Assembly (NCBI RefSeq): GCF_000420645.1 | Contig: NZ_ATVI01000013.1 | Location: 84,889-148,888, forward strand | Reading direction: 5' to 3' | From: Nevskia ramosa DSM 11499 | GTDB lineage: Bacteria > Pseudomonadota > Gammaproteobacteria > Nevskiales > Nevskiaceae | DNA: 64,000 nt | Part shown: one piece after another, positions 7,207 to 17,036 of the stretch | Layout: every line of letters begins with the position of its first letter | Position numbering within the stretch: position 1 is the first letter of the stretch | Position numbers and translations under genes: made by a program | The notes under the pieces: generated by a model | The model's database searches: none | What the model saw: the letters and a program-made list of their open reading frames with translations, nothing else | What the model was told of the DNA's origin: nothing

Positions 7207-10200
7207 TCAGCTGCCCTTGCCGGTCAGCGTGACGACCGTGGGACTGCCCGGCGCGTTGCTGGTGATGGTGATGCTGCCGCTGCGGTTGCCGGTGACGGTG
7301 GGCTTGAAGGCTCCGATCAATGTGCAGGTCTTGCCAGATTCCAGGAAGCGCGGGCAGTTGTGAGTGCCGGAGAAATCACCAGTGACCACGATGCCCTGGA
7401 TCTCCAGCGCGCTGGTACCGCTGCTGGTGATGAGCAGATTGCGGTGGCCGCTGCTGTTGCCGACTTTCACCGTGCCGAAGTCGTAGCTCGAAACACTGGT
7501 CTCGATGGCCGGCCCCACCGGCGGTGTCCGGGTGGTGCTGGTGAAGGTGTCGGATACGCCGCCCACCGTCAGCCGGGTGTCGGTATCGGTGGAAAATTGC
7601 GCCGATGAGGTGTGGCGCACGCATACCGTCTGATCCTTGCCGATGATGCCGGGCTCGGTGGTGTAGGTGGCGGTGCAACCGATCGAGTAGCTGCCGCCGT
7701 CGACCGAGATCGTCGCGTCAGCCTTGAGGCCGGTGATGCTTGCCGGTGCGGAGGTGATCCGGCTACTCCGCGCAACATCACGCTGATCGACGAAGCGGAA
7801 GGCGCCGCCAGGCGCGGCCTGCACGTCGCAAGCCGCACCGGCGATCAGCAGGGAGAAAGCTCTCACGCGGCCGCTGTCCTGCGTGGTGGTATCGGTCACC
7901 CGCAGCAGCCAGGTGCCGTTGCCGTTCTCGCCATCGAAACCCGACAGGGCCGATGCCGGCCGGAACGAGCCGCGCCAGGGCGCATTGGCGGCGGCGATGT
8001 TCTGGATGCTGATGCCGGCGCTTTCGTCGTCCAGCGTCGTCTGGCAGAAGTTGTTGCCGCCATTGCCGGTGCCGCCCGGGCTGTTCATCAGCCGGATCAC
8101 CGTGCCTGCGGGCGATACCAGACGGACGATCAGATCGCCGACGAAGCTGTGGGCAATGCCGACGGTGGTCGCACCGAGATTCGCCGTGCAGCTGCTGCCA
8201 TCGATGCGGAAGTCGATATCGTTCACCGCGCCGCTGAGGCCGGAAACCGCCAGCGGGATGTCGATACCCGCCGCGCCGCCGTCCGGAATCGGGACTTCAG
8301 CGCCGGTATAGCGGAAGGTCACCGGCGTACCGGGTGCACCGGTGTTCGCTGATAGCGGAAAGGCCGGCGGAGTGATGACGCTGCCGGCATAGCTGGAAGC
8401 TGCGGAGAAGTTGATCACGCGGCCGCAGGGGAAGGTGGATTCGACGCGGAAGGTGAAGCCGCTGGTATTCGCGGCGCTGGATCCCGGCGCAATGTTCGGG
8501 TAGGCCGAGTCGGCGTTGACAATCGTGACGCCCGACGTCGAGCTGCTCAGGCTGACCCTTACCGAGCTGGCAGTGGCGCCGCCCTGGTTGGTCAACGGCA
8601 GCGACACGGACCAGGTTTCGTTGGGCTCGATGAAGGCATCGCCATCGCCGCTGACCTGGGTGAACACCGCCTTGCCCGGCAACAGCAGGGGCCGTGGCTG
8701 CGCGCCGCCAGCCTGCAGTGCCGGCATCGGCATGACGATGCCGGCGCCGGTGACGTTGTCGACGCCAGGGGCTTCGATATCGATCGCGGTGGAGATCATC
8801 AGGTTGCGGATTTCCGCCATCGACAATGTCGGCAACGCGCTCTTGAGCAGGCCGGCAATCGCTGCGGCATGAGGGGCTGCGGCCGAAGTGCCGAAGAAAG
8901 TCGAGAAGCCCGGGGCCGCGGTCGATACGCCGTCAGCGGCGGTCAGATCCGGTTTCTGGCGGACACGGCCGCCGGTGATCGTGCGATTGCCCGGCGTCAG
9001 CTCCGCGCCGCCCGGACTCAGGATGATCCGGCGCGGGCCATCCGAGCTGAAGGTTTCGGAGACATTGCCGCTGCTGAACAGATTCGGGAACGGTCCCTCG
9101 CCTGGTGGCGTGCTGTACGCCTCGCCGGCTGGCGTGGCGGCGGTGCTGAAGGCATTGATCGTCGCGCTGTGGCCGCGGGTGGCGCCGGAGGTTGCCAGCG
9201 CCCGATCCAGCCGGCCGCGGAACAGGATCAGATTGAATGCCGGAGCACTGCTGGTGTTCCCCTGACTGACCCGGGCGACCACCAGGCGCTCGCCGGGAAA
9301 CGCACCCTTGTCCAGCATCTCGACCGGAAAGTCGTCGCCGCCCGAACCGTTCTGGGTATCGGTGCTGGCGTCGAAGACCTTGGTCAGCGCGCCGTCCAGG
9401 TCATAGAGATCGTAGTCGGTCGAGGCCAGGCCCTGAGTCGCGTTGTAGTGCTCGGCCCAGATCAGGATGGCCGGCGTACCGGCGTTGCCACTTTCGACCC
9501 GGATCGAGTTGCTGCCATCGCCGAAATCATGCAGCACGCCGGCGCTGGCCAACACCGGCGGAACAGCTGCGACGCTGGGCTTGAAATTGCCTTCCCAGGT
9601 GCCGGAAGTGCCGTCTTTCAGATTGCCTTCGTTGCCGGCCGACGAGAAATACAGCACGCCATTGCCGGTGACGGTATTCACCGACTGGGCGATCGGACCA
9701 TCCTGGAACGGTGATTCGTCGAGATAGAGGATGTCGTCGACGATGATCGTGCAGCCGGCCGTGGCCAGATCAAGGATGTTCTGCGCGAACGAGGGTGCGC
9801 TGGTGAAGGCGGTGGCGAAACCCAGACGCGCCTGCGGTGCGAGGTCGTGGACGATTTCCAGCATCGCCGTGCCTTCATCTCCGGTGCCGGTCTGCCCCGG
9901 CAGCACGAACAGGCGATCGCCGTCCGGCAGATCGCCCGATGCCTGGGATGCCGCCAGCGAGGTCACGCCATCGGACAGCACGCAGATGGTCTGACCGGCA
10001 CCGGTGGTGCCGAAGCTGTTCCGGGCGGTATCCGCGTCATGAACGCGAAGCCCCTGCGAGCGATTCAGCGCATTGGTGAAGGCACCAGGCGTGCGGCTCG
10101 ACGAACTGGCGACCGGGCCTGGCGTCTGCGGCGCGGCATGGGTCCGCGCTGGGATCGCGAGGCGGACTCGGAGAATTTCGTCCATTGCCGACAGTGCTTC

Positions 10201-10674
10201 GACGGCTTTCATCGGCACCCTGGCGCGCACCGTGCGGCTGCCGTAGACCAGGCCCTTGTCGGTGAGGATCGTGGCGTCGAGCTCGACCAGCTGCTGCCAC
10301 ACCGCCCGCACGGCATCGGGCCTGGTGATGATCAGATCGACCAGCACGCGGCCATCGGCTTCCGGCGTGACATAACGAAAGTCCGGCAGCGCGGACGTTT
10401 CCACATCACCACGCTGCTTCTTCAGGGCCAGGAACAGGCGCGAGTCGATCTTCTGCTGGGTCGCGGTCTTCGATGCCTTGATCTGATTGAGCACGGCGAT
10501 CTGCGCCGCGGCGCTCGGCTGGAGCTGCAAACCGGCCTGCTGCGCAGAGGCCGCATTGGGCAGCGATATCAGTGTTCCTGCGATCAAGGAGGCGGCTGTA
10601 ATACGCAAGCTTGCAACGAACTTGTCGCGTCGCGCGCAGCGATGATGAAGTGGATGTCGATTCAGCTTGGCCAT
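7207..10674 (-). CDS. Secreted subtilisin/sedolisin-like serine peptidase with P domain and shared repeat module
   Basis: This 1155-residue exported protein has a signal peptide ending near residue 45 (NAASA-QQ). The S8/S53-like catalytic region spans about 225-640, with Asp235 in CVLSDGV, Glu267 in GDEGTAMLE, Asp313/Asp314 in IIVDDILY, SSAGNEG and the nucleophile Ser597 in FGTSAAAPHA. Glu replaces the usual subtilisin His, as in the S53-like subgroup of subtilases. A proprotein-convertase P domain spans about 787-948 (HSFVGDLIVRLVSP). One copy of a ~95-residue module shared with two other proteins here spans about 958-1050, and a choice-of-anchor-D-type Ig domain runs to the end (SSYDFGTVKVG). 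It is probably an extracellular protease; the substrate is unknown. Confidence 0.85.
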   Translation of the reverse strand: MAKLNRHPLHHRCARRDKFVASLRITAASLIAGTLISLPNAASAQQAGLQLQPSAAAQIAVLNQIKASKTATQQKIDSRLFLALKKQRGDVETSALPDFRYVTPEADGRVLVDLIITRPDAVRAVWQQLVELDATILTDKGLVYGSRTVRARVPMKAVEALSAMDEILRVRLAIPARTHAAPQTPGPVASSSSRTPGAFTNALNRSQGLRVHDADTARNSFGTTGAGQTICVLSDGVTSLAASQASGDLPDGDRLFVLPGQTGTGDEGTAMLEIVHDLAPQARLGFATAFTSAPSFAQNILDLATAGCTIIVDDILYLDESPFQDGPIAQSVNTVTGNGVLYFSSAGNEGNLKDGTSGTWEGNFKPSVAAVPPVLASAGVLHDFGDGSNSIRVESGNAGTPAILIWAEHYNATQGLASTDYDLYDLDGALTKVFDASTDTQNGSGGDDFPVEMLDKGAFPGERLVVARVSQGNTSSAPAFNLILFRGRLDRALATSGATRGHSATINAFSTAATPAGEAYSTPPGEGPFPNLFSSGNVSETFSSDGPRRIILSPGGAELTPGNRTITGGRVRQKPDLTAADGVSTAAPGFSTFFGTSAAAPHAAAIAGLLKSALPTLSMAEIRNLMISTAIDIEAPGVDNVTGAGIVMPMPALQAGGAQPRPLLLPGKAVFTQVSGDGDAFIEPNETWSVSLPLTNQGGATASSVRVSLSSSTSGVTIVNADSAYPNIAPGSSAANTSGFTFRVESTFPCGRVINFSAASSYAGSVITPPAFPLSANTGAPGTPVTFRYTGAEVPIPDGGAAGIDIPLAVSGLSGAVNDIDFRIDGSSCTANLGATTVGIAHSFVGDLIVRLVSPAGTVIRLMNSPGGTGNGGNNFCQTTLDDESAGISIQNIAAANAPWRGSFRPASALSGFDGENGNGTWLLRVTDTTTQDSGRVRAFSLLIAGAACDVQAAPGGAFRFVDQRDVARSSRITSAPASITGLKADATISVDGGSYSIGCTATYTTEPGIIGKDQTVCVRHTSSAQFSTDTDTRLTVGGVSDTFTSTTRTPPVGPAIETSVSSYDFGTVKVGNSSGHRNLLITSSGTSALEIQGIVVTGDFSGTHNCPRFLESGKTCTLIGAFKPTVTGNRSGSITITSNAPGSPTVVTLTGKGS

Positions 10675-10880
10675 GGAGGCGCCCTCAATTCTATTGCCCC
10701 GACTCTAACGCCTCGACCCGCTTTCGGCCGCTCGGGGAAGAGCGCAGCGCTGGGGATCTGTGCACGGCCACAGCCGAAACGCCCGCTGGCCCGGGATCAC
10801 TCCTTTGTTCTGCAAGGCTTTTGTAGGCGCCGAACGGCTCGTGTGCCAGCCGATTTCCCGGCTGCCAGCCCGCCCTGTGC

Positions 10881-11585
10881 TCAGGAGCGGAACAGCCGCG
10901 AATACTGCGATTCGTGGCGGGCGCTGGCGATGCCCTGCATCGGGCTGGCGATGCCGATGTCGTCGTCATCGATGGTTGCCGCGGTTTCGACGATCTCCGG
11001 AATCCGCTCGATCAACTGGCCGAGCAGGCGCTGGCCGGCGCTCTGGCCGAGCGGCACCAGCTTGATCGCGGCCAGCACCTGGTTCTCGCACCAGCTCCAC
11101 AGATAGCCGGTGGCTGCGTCCTGGGCACAGATATCCCAGCGCACGGCGGCCAGCGCGAACAGCGCGGCATGGCTGGCGTCGACATTGCCGATCCAGGCCT
11201 TGGCTTCCTCGATGCCGTGCTCGATCAGTACTCGCGCGAGGGCCGAACCCAGATGCCGGTCTTCGGCGCGCAGCTCGGCAGTTTCGCGGGCGGCGATCAG
11301 CCGCGCGCTGAGCCGCATGGCGCGCGCCGGGCGCTTGTCGGTCCAGGCCCCGTCGCTCCAAACGCTGTGCAGGCGCAGCAGCATCGGCAGATCGAGCGTG
11401 CCGACCGACTGCGCCGCCAGGCCGGCGATCCAGTCGCCGGCGGTCGCCGCATCGACGACCAGCCGCCGTTCGACCGCATCCTCCAGCCCTTGCGAAAAAT
11501 GGAAACTGCCGATCGGCAGCGCCGGGCTGGTCAGATTCAGCAAGCGCAGCAGCGCCGTGCCGCCGGCGGCACCATGACCGTACAT
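10881..11585 (-). CDS. ureF: Urease accessory protein UreF
   Basis: This 234-residue, mostly helical protein acts with UreD and UreG on apo-urease and gates GTP-dependent nickel delivery. Family marks are LLNLTSPALPIGSFHFSQGLE near the N-terminus, WDICAQDAATGYLWSW in the middle and a C-terminal segment ending in SQYSRLFRS, which matches the conserved UreF tail. It is the last urease gene in the run ureDABCEF, starting 5 bases after the ureE stop. The following gene on this strand is the protease, more than 200 bases away, so the urease operon probably ends here. Confidence 0.95.
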   Translation of the reverse strand: MYGHGAAGGTALLRLLNLTSPALPIGSFHFSQGLEDAVERRLVVDAATAGDWIAGLAAQSVGTLDLPMLLRLHSVWSDGAWTDKRPARAMRLSARLIAARETAELRAEDRHLGSALARVLIEHGIEEAKAWIGNVDASHAALFALAAVRWDICAQDAATGYLWSWCENQVLAAIKLVPLGQSAGQRLLGQLIERIPEIVETAATIDDDDIGIASPMQGIASARHESQYSRLFRS

Positions 11586-11590
11586 GCCGT

Positions 11591-12046
11591 TCAGCCGTGC
11601 CCGTGCGAATGACCGTGGCCGTGGCCACCATACGCACCACCTTCCGGCTCGAACGGCGCTTCCTCGACAGTCACCGTGTAGCCCTGGCCGCGCAGCATTT
11701 CATCGAGCACATGATCGTGGCGAAAGCGCAGCCAGCCGGCGCCGATCTGCACCGGCACATGGCGGTTGCCGAGGTGATAGCTGGCGCGCGCCAGCCGCCA
11801 GGGATCATCACAAGTGACGGTCGACACCACCTCGTCCATCGCGACGATCTCGACCACGCGGCCGTCGTCGGTGATCAGGTGATCGCCGCCGCGAAGCACC
11901 AGGCCGCGTTCGAGGCGCAGGCCCACTTCCTCGCCGGTCGACAGCTTCGTCAACTGGCGGCTGCGAGTGCGCAGATCGAACGGCAGTTCGATCTTGATGG
12001 TCGCGGCGTGGGCGCCGTCGCCGAGGCGTTTGGTGATGGTGAGCAT
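11591..12046 (-). CDS. ureE: Urease accessory protein UreE (nickel metallochaperone)
   Basis: This 151-residue nickel-binding chaperone has an N-terminal peptide-binding domain with RTRSRQLTKLSTGEEVGLRL and a metal-binding domain containing YHLGNRHVPVQI, whose conserved His binds nickel at the dimer interface. The C-terminus is a histidine tail (HGHGHSHGHG), as in Klebsiella UreE, which adds nickel storage capacity. It lies 21 bases after ureC and 5 bases before ureF. UreE passes Ni to the UreG/UreF/UreD complex. Confidence 0.95.
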   Translation of the reverse strand: MLTITKRLGDGAHAATIKIELPFDLRTRSRQLTKLSTGEEVGLRLERGLVLRGGDHLITDDGRVVEIVAMDEVVSTVTCDDPWRLARASYHLGNRHVPVQIGAGWLRFRHDHVLDEMLRGQGYTVTVEEAPFEPEGGAYGGHGHGHSHGHG

Positions 12047-12067
12047 CAGTTATCGATGGATGGGCAT

Positions 12068-13768
12068 TCAAAACAGGAAATAGCGCTGCGCCAGCGGCAA
12101 CACCGCCGCCGGCTCGCAACGCAGGCGCACGCCATCGGCACGCACCTCGTAGGTCTGCGCGTCGACCTCGATCTTCGGTTGATAGTCGTTGAGGATCAGA
12201 TCGCGCTTGCGGATCGCGCGGGTGTTCTTGCAAGCGACCAGGCGCTTGCTCAAGCCCAGCTTGTCGCGCAGCCCCGCATCGAGTGCGGCTTGCGACACGA
12301 AGCTCACCGAAGTCTCGGCGATCGCGCGGCCGAAGGCGCCGAACATCGGCCGGTAGTGCACCGGCTGCGGCGTCGGGATCGAGGCATTCGGATCGCCCAT
12401 CGGCGCGGCGACGATCATGCCGCCCTTGATGATCATCGACGGCTTGGCGCCGAAGAACGCCGGTCGCCACATGACCAGATCGGCCAGCTTGCCGACTTCG
12501 ATCGAGCCGACCTCATGGGCCACGCCATGGGTGATCGCCGGGTTGATCGTGTACTTGGCGATGTAGCGGCGGACGCGGAAATTGTCGTGACGATCCGGAT
12601 CGGGCCCAAGCGGGCCGCGCTGGGTTTTCATCTTGTGCGCGGTCTGCCAGGTGCGGGTGATGACTTCGCCGATCCGGCCCATCGCCTGGCTGTCGGACGA
12701 GATCATCGAGAACGCGCCGAGGTCATGCAGGATGTCTTCGGCGGCGATGGTCTCGCGGCGGATGCGCGATTCGGCGAAGGCCACGTCTTCCGGAATGCCC
12801 GGATCGAGGTGGTGGCAGACCATCAGCATGTCGAGGTGTTCGTCGACCGTGTTCACCGTGTACGGCCGCGTCGGGTTGGTCGACGAGGGCAGCACATTGG
12901 CTTCGCCGCAGGCGCGGATGATGTCTGGTGCGTGACCGCCGCCGGCGCCTTCCGTGTGATACGTGTGGATCGCACGACCCTTGAACGCGGCGAGCGTGGC
13001 TTCGACGAAGCCGGACTCGTTCAGCGTGTCGGTATGGATCGCCACCTGCACGTCGTACTGCTCGGCAACGTTCAGGCAGTTGTCGATCGCCTTCGGCGTG
13101 GTGCCCCAGTCCTCGTGCAGCTTCAGGCCCATGGCGCCGGCTTCGAGTTGTTCCTCCAGCGCGCCGGGCAACGACGCATTGCCCTTGCCGAGCAAACCGA
13201 AGTTGATCGGCAAGCCTTCCACTGCCTGCAGCATCCGCGCGAGATGCCACGGCCCTGGCGTGCAGGTGGTCGCATTGGTGCCGGTCGCAGGGCCGGTGCC
13301 GCCGCCGATCATCGTCGTGGTGCCGGACATCATCGCGTCCTCCACCTGCTGCGGGCAGATGAAGTGGATGTGAGCGTCGATCGCGCCTGCAGTGATGATC
13401 TGGCCTTCGCCGGCGATGATCTCGGTGCCCGGGCCGATGACGATGTCGACACAAGGCTGCACGTCCGGATTGCCGGCCTTGCCGATGCCGCTGATCCGCC
13501 CGGCCTTGATGCCGATATCGGCCTTGACGATGCCCCAGTGATCGACGATCACGACGTTGGTGATGACGGTATCGGCGGTGAACGCGCTGAGCCGCTGGCT
13601 CTGGCCCATGCCGTCGCGAATCACCTTGCCGCCGCCGAAGCTCACCTCGTCGCCGTAGATCGTGTGATCGCGCTCGATCTCGATGATCAGCGCGGTATCG
13701 GCCAAGCGCAGACGGTCGCCCGTGGTCGGGCCGTAGAGGCTGGCGTAGTCGGCTCTGCTGATCTTCAC
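12068..13768 (-). CDS. ureC: Urease subunit alpha (catalytic)
   Basis: This 566-residue nickel amidohydrolase hydrolyses urea to ammonia and carbamate. Active-site residues are readable: HIHF (two Ni ligands), the carbamylated lysine in [30 protein letters not shown], the mobile-flap CHH in MVCHHLD, and SSDSQAMGR with the Asp ligand. Length equals the family norm (~567). Its ATG overlaps the ureB stop by 4 bases, so the structural subunits are translated together. Nickel is supplied by UreE/UreG/UreF/UreD. The subunits are separate gamma, beta and alpha chains as in most bacteria rather than fused. Confidence 0.98.
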   Translation of the reverse strand: MKISRADYASLYGPTTGDRLRLADTALIIEIERDHTIYGDEVSFGGGKVIRDGMGQSQRLSAFTADTVITNVVIVDHWGIVKADIGIKAGRISGIGKAGNPDVQPCVDIVIGPGTEIIAGEGQIITAGAIDAHIHFICPQQVEDAMMSGTTTMIGGGTGPATGTNATTCTPGPWHLARMLQAVEGLPINFGLLGKGNASLPGALEEQLEAGAMGLKLHEDWGTTPKAIDNCLNVAEQYDVQVAIHTDTLNESGFVEATLAAFKGRAIHTYHTEGAGGGHAPDIIRACGEANVLPSSTNPTRPYTVNTVDEHLDMLMVCHHLDPGIPEDVAFAESRIRRETIAAEDILHDLGAFSMISSDSQAMGRIGEVITRTWQTAHKMKTQRGPLGPDPDRHDNFRVRRYIAKYTINPAITHGVAHEVGSIEVGKLADLVMWRPAFFGAKPSMIIKGGMIVAAPMGDPNASIPTPQPVHYRPMFGAFGRAIAETSVSFVSQAALDAGLRDKLGLSKRLVACKNTRAIRKRDLILNDYQPKIEVDAQTYEVRADGVRLRCEPAAVLPLAQRYFLF

Positions 13769-14085
13769 GAGGCTTTCTCCAGGGCGCCCTCGACCTTGCC
13801 CTGAAAGCCGTGAACGATGCGATCACCGGCATAGGCGACCAGTTCGATATTGCGTTCCTGGCCCGGCTCGAAGCGCACTGCGGTGCCGGCCGGAATGTTC
13901 AGCCGGAAGCCGCGCGCAGCGGCGCGATCGAAGTGCAGCGAGTCATTGGTCTCGAAGAAGTGATAGTGCGAGCCGACCTGGATCGGCCGGTCGCCGACAT
14001 TCGCCACGCGCAGACTCACGGTCTCGCGGCCGGCATTGAGTTCGATGTCGGGCCCATCCAGAGGCAGCAGTTCGCCGGGGATCAT
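13765..14085 (-). CDS. ureB: Urease subunit beta
   Basis: This 106-residue structural subunit of the (UreABC)3 trimer has the family sequence MIPGELLP at the start, [19 protein letters not shown] in the jelly-roll core, and [10 protein letters not shown] followed by VVxYAG-like VAYAGDR near the end. It makes contacts that stabilise the active-site flap of UreC. It starts 10 bases after the ureA stop and overlaps ureC by 4 bases. Confidence 0.97.
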   Translation of the reverse strand: MIPGELLPLDGPDIELNAGRETVSLRVANVGDRPIQVGSHYHFFETNDSLHFDRAAARGFRLNIPAGTAVRFEPGQERNIELVAYAGDRIVHGFQGKVEGALEKAS

Positions 14086-14095
14086 CTGTCGCGCC

Positions 14096-14398
14096 TCAAG
14101 GAATCGGGTTGTGGACGGTCACGAGCTTGGTGCCGTCCGGAAAAGTCGCTTCCACCTGCACGTCCGGAATCATTTCGGCGATGCCGTCCATGACCTCGTC
14201 GCGGCTCAGCAGGGTGGTGCCATAGCTCATCAGCTCGGCGACCGACTTGCCGTCGCGCGCGCCTTCGAGGATCGCTGCCGAGATGTAGGCGATCGCTTCC
14301 GGGTAGTTCAGTTTCACGCCGCGCGCCTTGCGCCGTTCGGCGACCAGGCCGGCGGTGAAGATCAGCAGCTTGTCCTTCTCGCGGGGACTCAGTTCCAT
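14096..14398 (-). CDS. ureA: Urease subunit gamma
   Basis: This 100-residue subunit has the standard length and sequence: [20 protein letters not shown] at the start, [21 protein letters not shown], and a C-terminal [14 protein letters not shown]. It is a structural component of the urease trimer. It follows ureD after 64 bases that contain a 12-bp-stem hairpin. The order ureD-A-B-C-E-F is the common proteobacterial one, with only ureG missing from the end. Confidence 0.97.
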   Translation of the reverse strand: MELSPREKDKLLIFTAGLVAERRKARGVKLNYPEAIAYISAAILEGARDGKSVAELMSYGTTLLSRDEVMDGIAEMIPDVQVEATFPDGTKLVTVHNPIP

Positions 14399-14427
14399 TT
14401 CGCACCGTCTCTGATGTCACAAGTTCT

Positions 14428-14454
14428 TGTAGGTCGGCCCGTGGCCGACCTACA
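14428..14454. repeat. Perfect 12-bp inverted repeat between ureD and ureA
   Basis: TGTAGGTCGGCC and GGCCGACCTACA flank a 3-base centre (CGT). There is no T-tract, so it is not a standard terminator. It resembles dispersed GTAGGTCGG-type palindromes and could attenuate or stabilise mRNA between ureD and the structural genes. Confidence 0.8.
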
Positions 14455-14462
14455 GTTTCGTA

Positions 14463-15314
14463 TCACGTCGCCCAGATGCGCGGCAGCACCGCTTCGCGCT
14501 GCATCAGCCGGGGCCGCAGGGTTCGCCACAGATGCATCAAGGTTCGCATCGCCGCGTCGGTCTGTCGCGCCAGCACGCGGCCGATCAGCACACCATCGAC
14601 GAGGCTGATGCCGAGGGTCACGTCATCATGACTGGCGACTGACGCAAGCGCCGCATCGACATCCGCCGAGCTTGCCGGGCACGCGACGAAGGTGCCGAGC
14701 ACCGGCAGATCGGCCAGGCCCCAGGCGGCCTTGAACGCCGGGCCGCCGCCCGCCAGCCGCAGGCGATCGATCAGCAGCGGTCGATCATCCCGCCACAGCT
14801 CCAGGCTCTGGTGGCTGACACCGCTGTCGAAGCGCTCGCCGCGTGCGGCGAGACCATAAGCGCCGAGATCCCAGCCGATGTAGCGCGAGTCGGCATCGAG
14901 CCGGATCACCGTTTGCTGACGGACGACGGCGCCCGGGTAGTAGATGGTTTCCTGTGGCAGCCATTCGAGCGCTGCGGCGTTGAGGCGGATATCGATCTTC
15001 TGCCGCGCTTCGGGCCCGGCGCTGCGATAGAACTTGCCGGCGGCCGGCGTCGTCAGCAGCGCATGGGCGCCAGCGCTGGCGTTGAAGCGCAGGTCCAGGC
15101 GATCACCGCCGACGACGCCGCCCGGTGGATGGACGACATAGACATTGCAGACCGGGCCGTCCGGATAGAACGGCCGCTGTACCCGCAGCGGGCCGAGATG
15201 GCGGCGATGGGCGAGGGTGGTGCGTGCCGCGCCGCCGATGAAGCCAAGCTCAAGTTCGGCCTGCCAGCCACGACTTGCCGACGGCACCGCCGATTCCGGA
15301 AGCGCGGCGGTCAT
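14463..15314 (-). CDS. ureD: Urease accessory protein UreD (UreH)
   Basis: This 283-residue scaffold protein binds apo-urease and forms a channel for nickel with UreF and UreG. Recognisable parts are VQRPFYPDGPVCNVYVVHPPGG, LTTPAAGKFYRS, EWLPQETIYYPGAVV and the C-terminal LWRTLRPRL. The ATG at 15314 is preferred to an upstream TTG at 15335, because the intervening codons fall inside a dispersed repeat (15322-15413) and show no homology. It is the first gene of the urease block and follows urtE after about 140 bases, most of them repeat, so it may be read from the urt operon or from a promoter in that gap. Confidence 0.93.
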   Translation of the reverse strand: MTAALPESAVPSASRGWQAELELGFIGGAARTTLAHRRHLGPLRVQRPFYPDGPVCNVYVVHPPGGVVGGDRLDLRFNASAGAHALLTTPAAGKFYRSAGPEARQKIDIRLNAAALEWLPQETIYYPGAVVRQQTVIRLDADSRYIGWDLGAYGLAARGERFDSGVSHQSLELWRDDRPLLIDRLRLAGGGPAFKAAWGLADLPVLGTFVACPASSADVDAALASVASHDDVTLGISLVDGVLIGRVLARQTDAAMRTLMHLWRTLRPRLMQREAVLPRIWAT

Positions 15315-15321
15315 GGCAACC

Positions 15322-15413
15322 CGTAGGGTGGGCAAGCTTCACCTGCCCACCGATTCGCCAAGCTTCGACGGACTGCGCGCCCGCGTCGGCAGATGAAGCC
15401 TGCCCACCCTACG
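15322..15413. repeat. Dispersed inverted repeat, copy 1 (CGTAGGGTGGGC family)
   Basis: The ends are inverted: CGTAGGGTGGGCAAGCTTCA...GCCCACC on one side and GGCAGATGAAGC.TGCCCACCCTACG on the other. A second copy of the same family is at 29689-29774. It occupies nearly the whole space between urtE and ureD. Confidence 0.85.
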
Positions 15414-15457
15414 GGGCCGTGTTGGTTGGCGGTCATGCCGCAGTGTGCCCGTTTCGC

Positions 15458-16189
15458 CTACACGGTCAGATGCTGCTTCACCATCTCATCGGTGAGCTCG
15501 CCGATTGCGCCCTTGGCCACGGCGCGGCCCTTGTCGAGAATCACGAAATCGCTGGCGACCCGGCGAGCGAACGGCAGCTTCTGCTCGACCAGCAGGACCG
15601 TCAGGCCCAGATCCTTGTTCAGCCGCAGGATCAGGTCACCGATGTCGGCGACGATGTTCGGCTGGATGCCTTCGCAGGGTTCGTCGAGGATCAGCAGCTT
15701 CGGTTCCAGAGTCAGCGCGCGGCCGATCGCCAGCTGCTGCTGCTGACCGCCGGACAAGTCACCGCCGCGGCGCTGGCTCATCTGTTTCAGCACTGGAAAC
15801 AGGCTGTGCACGTAGTCGGTCAGTTCCTTCTTCTTCGCGGCTTTCAGGCCACGGGCTTCGAGGCCGACTCTGAGATTTTCCTCGACGGTCAGCTGCGAAA
15901 AGATTTCCCGGCCCTGCGGCACATAGCCGATACCCATGCCGGCGCGCTTGTCGGCGGCGACGCCACGCAGTTCCTTGCCGCCGTCATAGCTGATGCTGCC
16001 GGAGGCCGTCGGGATCAGGCCCATCAGGCATTTCAGCATCGTCGTCTTACCCATGCCGTTGCGGCCCATCAGGCACATGCGCGAGCCCTTCGGTACGTCG
16101 ACATCGAGATCCCAAAGCGTGTGGCTGCCGCCGTAGAACTGGTTCAGGCCGCTGATCTTCACCATCGAATCGCTCTTTCCGCTTGTCAT
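15458..16189 (-). CDS. urtE: Urea ABC transporter ATP-binding subunit UrtE
   Basis: This 243-residue ATPase, LivF type, is one of the two energising subunits of the high-affinity urea importer. It has Walker A GRNGMGKTT, signature LSGGQQQQLAIGRAL and Walker B LLILDEPCEGI. The tail GxIGELTDEMVKQHLTV is typical of UrtE. The ATG at 16189 follows AGGGGGCGAGTGAG, a good ribosome site, 13 bases after the urtD stop; an internal ATG at 16165 is an alternative. It is the last gene of urtABCDE. Confidence 0.95.
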   Translation of the reverse strand: MTSGKSDSMVKISGLNQFYGGSHTLWDLDVDVPKGSRMCLMGRNGMGKTTMLKCLMGLIPTASGSISYDGGKELRGVAADKRAGMGIGYVPQGREIFSQLTVEENLRVGLEARGLKAAKKKELTDYVHSLFPVLKQMSQRRGGDLSGGQQQQLAIGRALTLEPKLLILDEPCEGIQPNIVADIGDLILRLNKDLGLTVLLVEQKLPFARRVASDFVILDKGRAVAKGAIGELTDEMVKQHLTV

Positions 16190-16202
16190 CTCACTCGCCC
16201 CC

Positions 16203-17036
16203 TTACTCACCGAGATACACGCGCTTGACCTGCGGATCGTTCTGCACTTCGTCCATCGTGCCCTCGGCGAGCACATGGCCTTCGTGCAGCACCGTGACCT
16301 TGCGGGCGATGGAACGGACGAAGTTCATGTCGTGCTCGACCACCACTACCGAATGCTTGCCGGCGAGGCTCACCAGCAGCTCGGCGGTGCGTTCGGTTTC
16401 CTGCGGCGTCATGCCGGCCACCGGTTCGTCGACCAGCAGCACCAGCGGGTCCTGCATCAGCAGCATGCCGATCTCCAGCCACTGCTTCTGGCCGTGCGAC
16501 AAGGCTCCCGCCTTGCCGAAGCGATGATCCTTGAGGCCGATGATGCCGAGCACTTCGTCGATGCGTTCGCGCTGCGCGGCATTGAGCTTGGCGAACAAGA
16601 TCTTCCACACCGACTTGTCGCAGGCCATCGCCAGTTCGAGGTTCTCGAACACGCTGTGCTCGGGAAACACGGTCGGCTTCTGGAACTTGCGACCGATGCC
16701 GGCCTGGGCGATTTCCGGTTCGCTCATGCCGAGCAGATCGATGGTCTGGCCAAACCAGACCGAGCCGGTGTCCGGCGTGGTCTTGCCGGTGATGACGTCC
16801 ATCATCGTGGTCTTGCCGGCGCCGTTCGGGCCGATGACGCAGCGCAGCTCGCCGGTCTCGATGTACAGGCTGAGATCGTTGAGCGCCTTGAAGCCGTCGA
16901 AGCTCTTGGTCACGCCTTCGACGTACAGGATGATGTTGTGCGACAGATCCGGGCTCGGCGCATTGGTGCTGCGGCGCTTGCCGGTCGGCTTGGTGCGCAG
17001 GCCGATCGGGCCCGTCGTGGCGGGAGAAGTGCTCAT
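16203..17036 (-). CDS. urtD: Urea ABC transporter ATP-binding subunit UrtD
   Basis: This 277-residue ATPase, LivG type, has Walker A GPNGAGKTT, signature LSHGQKQWLEIGMLL and Walker B LVLLVDEPVAGM, with the H-loop VVVVEHDM. About 35 N-terminal residues precede the ABC domain and are not conserved. LSHGQ in place of LSGGQ is normal for UrtD. Its ATG overlaps the urtC stop by 4 bases. It pairs with UrtE to power the UrtBC membrane channel. Confidence 0.95.
   Translation of the reverse strand: MSTSPATTGPIGLRTKPTGKRRSTNAPSPDLSHNIILYVEGVTKSFDGFKALNDLSLYIETGELRCVIGPNGAGKTTMMDVITGKTTPDTGSVWFGQTIDLLGMSEPEIAQAGIGRKFQKPTVFPEHSVFENLELAMACDKSVWKILFAKLNAAQRERIDEVLGIIGLKDHRFGKAGALSHGQKQWLEIGMLLMQDPLVLLVDEPVAGMTPQETERTAELLVSLAGKHSVVVVEHDMNFVRSIARKVTVLHEGHVLAEGTMDEVQNDPQVKRVYLGE

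Noticed and set aside
11597..13804. Long plus-strand open frame antisense to ureE and ureC
   Set aside because: It is rich in Arg/Asp/His/Gly without domains, the usual mirror of high-GC coding sequence; ureE and ureC beneath it are certain.
15314..15335. TTG at 15335 as the start of ureD
   Set aside because: The extra codons lie in a dispersed repeat and are not conserved; ATG 15314 fits better.
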